Positions 7,965 to 12,251 of a stretch of DNA of 12,251 nucleotides are shown here, piece by piece. The stretch's first letter is position 1. Each line of letters opens with the position of its first letter. This DNA is from Cyclostephanos tholiformis (Eukaryota > Bacillariophyta > Thalassiosirophyceae > Thalassiosirales > Thalassiosiraceae), in contig JALLPB010000906.1 of assembly GCA_036939975.1 (NCBI GenBank), positions 1 through 12,251 on the forward strand, read 5' to 3'. A program made the position numbers and the translations under genes. The notes under the pieces were generated by a model. The model had not been told where the DNA came from. It worked only from the letters and a program-made list of their open reading frames with translations, and searched no databases.

Positions 7965-8037
7965 TTGGATGGGTGTAAAGCATTATTGTTTCTTACATGA
8001 AAATTGTGAGAAACAAAAATGCTTTGCACCCATCCAA
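7965..8037. repeat. Long hairpin, 33-bp stem
   Basis: The left arm 7965-7997 (starting TTGGATGGGTG) pairs with 8005-8037 (ending CACCCATCCAA) around a 7-base loop at 7998-8004. The only imperfections in the stem are one A-A mismatch and two positions that pair as G-T/G-U. If transcribed, it would make a precursor-miRNA-sized RNA hairpin. As DNA, it equally fits a foldback MITE. No flanking duplication is evident. Confidence 0.85.
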
Positions 8038-8162
8038 AATGACGCTTAAAAAATAAATTCTACACAAATGTAGGAATTGATGTAAATAAGTTCATTGCAC
8101 CTTCTCTACATAGATAGGAATTGGTACCATATTTGATCTGCCAAACTAACTCAAAAAACAGC

Positions 8163-8917
8163 TACCATTGGGTGCGCTGTTTCAGCAGTCAAAAATGACA
8201 GAAAGTCTTGTAAATGGGAAGCTAAAAGTGCAAAATACCATCGGATATGCAGTTTAAGCAGTGAAAATGACAGAAATTCTTGTAAATGGGAAGCTAGAAG
8301 TGCTAACAAGTAGATAAAAATCTCTATAGTTCCTACATAAACTTCAGCTTTCTATCTCAACACACAACCCACAATGGTATGCACAACCATGACATAAGCA
8401 TAACAAAGTGCGGAAATTTTGATGGGCAAAATTTGGCTGGTGCAATAGGAGTATTGGGTATCTTCTAGATCATCTTGTAGATAGGAAGACATATGTCTTG
8501 TTAAATGGGTACCTCATCATAGGAGTCATTAAGATCGGATGTTGTGAGGGGTATGTAGCAATACTTTTTCTTGCAAATTGCTTAAACTGCATATTGTTTA
8601 AACTGTGTATCCTACGGTAGACAAAATAGTTTTTGTATAGTTCCTACATTTCTATCTCAACACACACCCACAAAGCTGTGCACAATCATGACAACTCCAT
8701 GACAAAGTGCAGAAAATTTGTCAAACCAAATTTGTCTGGTGCGATAGGAGTCTTGAACATCAACTTACTTGTCTTGTAGAGAGGAAGACAGCTATCTTGT
8801 CAAAGTTGTTTTACATTGTAGGAATCAGTTTGATTGGGTGTTTTGGGTGTATATAGCGATCCTCTTTCTTGTAATTTGCTCAAACAGCGTATTGCTAAAA
8901 CAGCATACCCAATGGTA
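8163..8917. mobile_element. Compound inverted-repeat element, about 755 bp
   Basis: TACCATTGGGTGCGCTGTTT at 8163-8182 pairs with its near complement at 8898-8917 (18 of 20), giving inverted ends. If the outer TA is read as a target duplication, the element would be Tc1/mariner-like, which is an inference. Inside the left end the motif is repeated in tandem: 8163-8235 and 8236-8308 are 73-bp copies sharing GACAGAAA and TTGTAAATGGGAAGCTA. The body holds two diverged direct units, 8326-8619 and 8637-8917. Each starts ATAGTTCCTACAT, carries TCTATCTCAACACACA, CTGGTGC(A/G)ATAGGAGT and ATAG(A/G)GAGGAAGACA-like blocks, and ends with the inverted motif. The inner end at 8600-8619 pairs with 8236-8255 (16 of 20). 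No transposase is visible. Confidence 0.75.
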
Positions 8918-8999
8918 ACCTAGGGGCATGGGAGTATATTTTTTTGATGCCCCATAAATAACACCTTGCTGTCTATTTCTGATGCAAAAAATCATCCTC

Positions 9000-9440
9000 T
9001 GCTGCATTATCAGATGCCAACGTCAGACCATGCCTGCTTGGAGCAAGTTGTCATCCTTCAATCTCAGCACCCTCATGATGTGCATCATCCTGTATTTGCC
9101 TCTCCTGGATAGGGTGAATGTGGTAGCCAGGGATCATGATGGGGAGTGTGGGCTGCCGGGGATGGGCGCATTCGTGATGGGATGCCACTGCCATCATTTC
9201 CGACATCATTGACACCCCCCCCTCCCAATGTTGTCAAAAACAATGTTGTCATCATCCATTATCATCTCATCCTCCTCCTTCTCCTCTGTCATCATTGTAA
9301 TGGCCGACCTAGGATGAGTCAAGCAGCACCCTATTGAGAACGAGGCACATTACTCATCAGAAGGATGACAAGAAGGAACAAAACAATGTCAATGTTGATG
9401 TTGGGGCCAATGTGCAGCATTGATGCAACAATGGGCCATC
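9000..9440. other. Low-complexity region, no supported gene
   Basis: Two overlapping plus-strand ORFs (8982-9212 and 9146-9337) cover this stretch. The first has a hydrophobic segment, LSTLMMCIILYLPLLDRV, near its middle. The second becomes Pro-, Ile- and Leu-rich through TCATC/TCCTCC microsatellite sequence (about 9245-9295) after a C8-type run near 9215. Neither has a recognisable domain. The overlap in different frames could mean one decayed gene. Confidence 0.3.
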
Positions 9441-9441
9441 A

Positions 9442-9780
9442 TTGCAAGTGCCATCATTTGATGTAGTAGTAGTCAATGACATTCATGGGGGGGATGACAA
9501 CAACAATGACATCGTTGTTGAGTGGAAGCAAATGTCATGGTACTGGGGGTGGAAATTTTGTGGATACGATGACAATGACAACAATGACAACAATGACAAC
9601 AATGACAACAATGACAACAATGACAATTACAATGATAACATGAATGAATGCTGCCACATTTGTATTCATTGTCCTGCCAGCACAAAAATGATTGTGATGA
9701 TGCCCCCCAAAGATCCCAACAAGGATGATGACAAATATATGATGAATATGACAACAACTGACTGCCAACATGGTGCTTGA
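9442..9780 (+). CDS. Possible Asn/Asp-rich small protein
   Basis: This 112-residue ORF starts MQVPSFDVVVVNDIHGGDD, has a Trp-rich patch (WKQMSWYWGWKF), then a DNDNNDNND tract coded by a 9-bp microsatellite, then a segment with three Cys and one His (NECCHICIHCPAS). Asn/Asp-rich tracts are common in diatom proteins, but microsatellite expansion can also keep a non-coding frame open. No domain is recognised, and neither a splice context nor a promoter supports it. The minus-strand Cys/His-rich ORFs over the same bases are shadows of the repeat. Confidence 0.25.
   Translation: MQVPSFDVVVVNDIHGGDDNNNDIVVEWKQMSWYWGWKFCGYDDNDNNDNNDNNDNNDNNDNYNDNMNECCHICIHCPASTKMIVMMPPKDPNKDDDKYMMNMTTTDCQHGA
9577..9621. 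repeat. 9-bp microsatellite, five perfect units
   Basis: GACAACAAT is repeated five times without a mismatch, with partial units on both sides (about 9568-9640). In plus frame it encodes an Asp-Asn-Asn repeat. The 9-bp period keeps any frame open. Confidence 0.95.
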
Positions 9781-10487
9781 TCATAATATTTTTGCAGAGT
9801 TGATGGGATGTGCATGTTAGGTTTGATGCAATTACCACAAGGGGGGCGATGGGAGGAGAAGGTTTTGGATCATTATAGCAAAGGAGAGGGAGCGGAGGCA
9901 ATGATACCACCATGACATTCCATTTTATGCAACAACTATGATGAATGTTGATGATGGTTGGGCCAGTGGTGATGGACTATCATGGGAATTAATAATATTA
10001 TAGAAGCTTTTGAATGCAGTATGTGATATACATCATGGGATTGGCTGTGCTTGTTAGCTTTGTTTACCAAGAATGGAGTACTGCCGGGACTTAGGCTTGT
10101 TATTCATCTTGTCAAGTATGAGGACTAGTGGGACTGATAGTAGTACTACTAGTCCATAATAATATCTTATATATTTAGCAATCAGTGATTCTATAAATGA
10201 GCCTACTATTATCATCATAATCATTAGATTAGGGAGGAGGAGGGAGTTAAAGAATCATAGGTGAGGAGTGGAGAGAAAGAGGAGTGGAGTGGAGTTGGGG
10301 GGCTGGCCCCCTTTCCCTTGGGCTCATCATGTGTGCATGATTTGTGACACCAAATACGTAACAAAATACAAAAATGTTACAATTCCAGAAGTCTCACAAT
10401 AGAGGCAGCACAATGATGCTCAACACCTTGCCCCAATGCAGTTATGTATAAAGATTTAAAGTGTGTTGCAGTCCATCAGTGACTGTT
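9781..10487. other. No gene; purine-rich tract and small inverted repeats
   Basis: No coding region is supported. GGACTAGT at 10122-10129 pairs with ACTAGTCC at 10148-10155, with a 12-bp palindrome AGTAGTACTACT (10139-10150) overlapping the right arm. A G/A-rich stretch runs from about 10228 to 10300 and ends in a GGGGGCTGGCCCCC hairpin. The rest is ordinary AT-rich sequence with a few GATGATG strings. Confidence 0.5.
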
Positions 10488-10540
10488 GGTGTCCATTGTT
10501 GGTGTCATCATTTGTGTCATCATTGGTGTCATCATCGGTG
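10488..10540. repeat. 12-bp tandem repeat GGTGTCATCATT
   Basis: Three clear units (10501-10512, 10513-10524, 10525-10536) are preceded and followed by decayed ones. On the minus strand the unit encodes Asn-Asp-Asp-Thr and keeps a 67-residue ORF open, which I treat as a by-product. Confidence 0.85.
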
Positions 10541-10636
10541 TGAACCGTGAAAAAAAAGTCAGGGTAGACTAGGCATTTAGGTGTCATGAAAATGAGGTAA
10601 GTAGATGTTATGTTATGTACATCTGACAACACAACA

Positions 10637-11021
10637 AATAGCAACGTAATATCGTACACAACAATATCAACATGACAATATCAACATGACAATATAACAA
10701 CACACTACAATATAATGACATGACAACACAACAACAACACAATGTAACAACACACTACAATAACAACAAGACAACAAGACAACATGACAATGTAACAACA
10801 CCACGACAATGTAATAACACACTGCAACATAACAACATGAAGACAATATAACTATATCAACACAACAAACAATATAACTTCACACTATAATATAACAACA
10901 CAATGACAATGACAACATGACAATGTAACAACACACTACAATATAACAACATGGTGACAATATAACAACACGACAACACAACAATATGACAATATAATAA
11001 CAGGACAATATATCAACACAA
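10637..11021. repeat. A+C-rich minisatellite, left part
   Basis: Nearly all bases on the plus strand are A or C, built of AAC/ACA strings. A recurring core, TAACAACACACTACAATATA, or close variants, appears at about 10694, 10746, 10813, 10875 and 10926, so the spacing is irregular (about 50-70 bp). No gene is visible. The array resumes at 11376 beyond the inserted element. Confidence 0.85.
11014..11021. repeat. 8-bp target site duplication, left (copy 2)
   Basis: CAACACAA abuts the left end of the second element, and CAGCACAA (7 of 8) follows its right end. The host is itself repetitive, so the match is weaker evidence than at copy 1. Confidence 0.65.
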
Positions 11022-11375
11022 CTTGGTTGGGAATTCCAATTTTGGCTTCCAATTCTGGGATCGGTGGAAATTGGAATTCTGGTTCCGATATCGGAATTCT
11101 GACAATTCTGGTTGGAAAACTTTCAGAAAATGTCTCTGGAGAGAAATCAAGAAATTGGAATTCTGATGGAATTCCGTAAATTTTCTACGTAGGAACAGTA
11201 CACTATATGAGAAATTGGAAATGGATTTTGAGCTATTCCCGAGTGGCGGGAACATATTTTGATGATGTCATTTTCTTTTCTTCAGATCAGAATAATTGAA
11301 CTTCGAAGAATATTCCGGCCAAAAAAAGGTCCAGAATTTGGAATCCTGTGGAATTCCAGCGGAATTCTAACCAAG
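11022..11375 (+). mobile_element. hAT-like MITE, copy 2 (354 bp)
   Basis: This is the inverted-orientation relative of 5528-5879. It starts CTTGGTTGGGAATTCC and ends GGAATTCTAACCAAG, which form imperfect inverted ends. It shares with copy 1 the ordered blocks TCTCTGGA(G/A)AGAAATCAAGAA, CTGATGGAATTCCGTAA, CTATTCCCGAGT and GATGATGTCATTTTCTTTTC. The two differ by scattered substitutions and small indels, so they are not recent duplicates of each other. It lies inside the A+C-rich minisatellite, and the sharp change of composition at both ends confirms the borders. Confidence 0.88.
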
Positions 11376-11383
11376 CAGCACAA
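11376..11383. repeat. 8-bp target site duplication, right (copy 2)
   Basis: CAGCACAA follows the right end of the element and differs by one base from CAACACAA on the left. Confidence 0.65.
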
Positions 11384-11465
11384 CAAAATAACAACATAAC
11401 AACATGAAAACAACACCACAATATAACAACATGACAATAAAATAACACGACAATAATAACATGCT
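11384..11465. repeat. A+C-rich minisatellite, right part
   Basis: The AACAACATAACAACATG pattern continues past the inserted element, with the same strand asymmetry as 10637-11021, and fades after about 11465. Confidence 0.8.
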
Positions 11466-11774
11466 AACAGAAGTAATGCACAATATGGCAGACATTCACA
11501 ATTCATTATGAGGTAATGAATCTTCATGCTGATAGAGAATTGTGTCATGCAAAGAATGCTGATAATCAAAGAATAAGACGTGCTGAACATGTAAGACAAG
11601 ACAAAGAACACGATTAACGATGCACTCACCATGAAACATGGGGGGTGGTAGGAATGTGAATCAGGACAGCAAGTGGCAGCAAGAGAGGTACCCAAAGAAA
11701 TGTTTCCACCAAGGGTTTGAGGTAAGGGCTTTGCAGCATTGCAAATCATGCAACAGGCCAACATCCAACAACCT
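11466..11774. other. No supported gene
   Basis: A long minus-strand ORF (11282-11764) crosses this stretch, but it runs on into the minisatellite and the transposon and is Cys/Ile/Leu-rich for that reason. A minus-strand donor-like GTGAGT near 11622-11627 follows an open stretch at about 11630-11700. I cannot connect it to the coding region at 11775-12144. Confidence 0.35.
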
Positions 11775-12144
11775 TCATTCTTCTTTGAGGTCCATAATTT
11801 CTTTTGATATGTCCTCTTCCAATCCCTTCAGCTGTATCTTCATGTTCTGTACCCTATGACCAATTGGAAAACTTCAAGAGTGTTTTGTGAATAGCCATTG
11901 CAGTGGCGGCCTTTAAGTGAGGACACAACTCAGTTATTTCACCTGTATAAGGCTGTTCAGAACCATTGTCTTTCACTTTCATATATTGCAATAAATCTCT
12001 CTCCAAAGCCAATAATTTGTAGTAGTCTGGCATTTGGGGGGTCATTGCATGGGAGGGATTTGGGAAATATTCCTGATCAGCACCCGCCACACCCGAGACC
12101 GCCAGGACAGTGTGCGTGGACTTCTTCCTTGATGGTAGTGACAT
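11775..12144 (-). CDS. Hypothetical protein, coiled-coil tail, one frame break
   Basis: From an ATG at 12142-12144 the minus strand reads MSLPSRKKSTHTVLAVSGVA, then PDYYKLLALERDLLQYMKV and CPHLKAATAMAIHKTLLKF to a stop at 11854-11856 (96 residues). Immediately beyond, in the next frame, it reads GHRVQNMKIQLKGLEEDI and SKEIMDLKEE to a stop at 11775-11777. The second part has the heptad-like spacing of a short coiled coil. One base change near 11858-11870 would join the parts into a protein of about 120 residues. The middle is a charged, helix-prone segment with normal composition. I do not recognise the family. The frame break could be a mutation, an assembly error or an undetected splice. A TTCAG upstream (about 12160-12164) leaves open an earlier exon. 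Confidence 0.5.
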
Positions 12145-12251
12145 AAGCGGGTGGATAACTTTTCCCCTGAAGTGAAAAATGAGTGTAAACGAGTGACATG
12201 TAGTTCAGGTTGGGAGAAGAAAATTATGAGCTTATTTTAATGCTTAAAAAT
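12145..12251. other. Window edge, upstream of minus-strand ORF
   Basis: This AT-rich sequence would be the promoter, 5' untranslated region or an intron of the minus-strand coding region. The frame stays open for several codons above the ATG (GKVIHPL), so the true start may lie farther upstream. Confidence 0.3.

Noticed and set aside
9473..9913. Minus-strand Cys/His-rich ORF with CHCC repeats, resembling a metal-binding protein
   Set aside because: The repeat is the complement of the 9-bp GACAACAAT microsatellite, so the Cys/His pattern is a by-product.
10300..10316. GGGGGCTGGCCCCC hairpin as a transcription terminator
   Set aside because: There is no bacterial context, no T-run follows, and no gene ends nearby.
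10637..11465. Centromeric or telomeric array
   Set aside because: The unit is irregular, the array is under 1 kb and no telomere-like motif occurs. It is an ordinary low-complexity minisatellite.
11282..11764. 160-residue minus-strand ORF
   Set aside because: It runs through unrelated sequence, the minisatellite and the MITE. The Cys/Ile/Leu-rich composition comes from the repeat.

Overview
The window looks like nuclear DNA of a eukaryotic microalga. A diatom or related stramenopile is my best guess, from the two recognisable protein matches, Asp/Asn-rich low-complexity coding, TCATCATTG-type microsatellites, plausible GT-AG junctions and miniature inverted-repeat elements. There is no operon-like packing, no rRNA or tRNA that I can see, and no intact long gene. 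It reads as a gene-poor, repeat-rich region holding decayed or fragmentary genes. I could not run any search, so every family assignment rests on motif recognition.

Layout. 1-830: no confident gene. 831-2785 (+): a decayed FAD-dependent aromatic-ring-hydroxylase-type monooxygenase, readable almost from end to end but only by changing frame several times and crossing stops. 2993-3411 (-): an unrecognised coding remnant with one apparent frame change. 3445-3851: inverted repeats, including a tandem array of near-perfect TTGAC/GTCAA palindromes. 3902-4386 (-): one exon strongly resembling the C-terminal part of an MTD1-type NAD-dependent methylenetetrahydrofolate dehydrogenase, plus a phase-compatible candidate last exon. 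4971-5123 (-): a short ORF resembling a piece of a retrotransposon gag-like protein. 5306-6043 (-): a coding region cut in two by a 352-bp miniature transposon with 8-bp target duplications. Removing the element and one duplication restores one continuous frame.

6044-9000 holds no supported gene but several structured elements: a 0.53-kb element with inverted ends (7376-7902), a 33-bp-stem hairpin (7964-8038) and a compound inverted-repeat element of about 755 bp (8163-8917). 9000-10600 is low-complexity sequence with short tandem repeats and one Asn/Asp-rich ORF. 10637-11465 is an A+C-rich minisatellite, split at 11022-11375 by a second, oppositely oriented copy of the miniature transposon, again with an 8-bp target duplication (one mismatch). 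11775-12144 (-) is a plausible small coding region with a coiled-coil tail and one frame break.

The genes do not form a pathway. What ties the window together is the 5528-5879 / 11022-11375 transposon family and its effect on the host reading frame.
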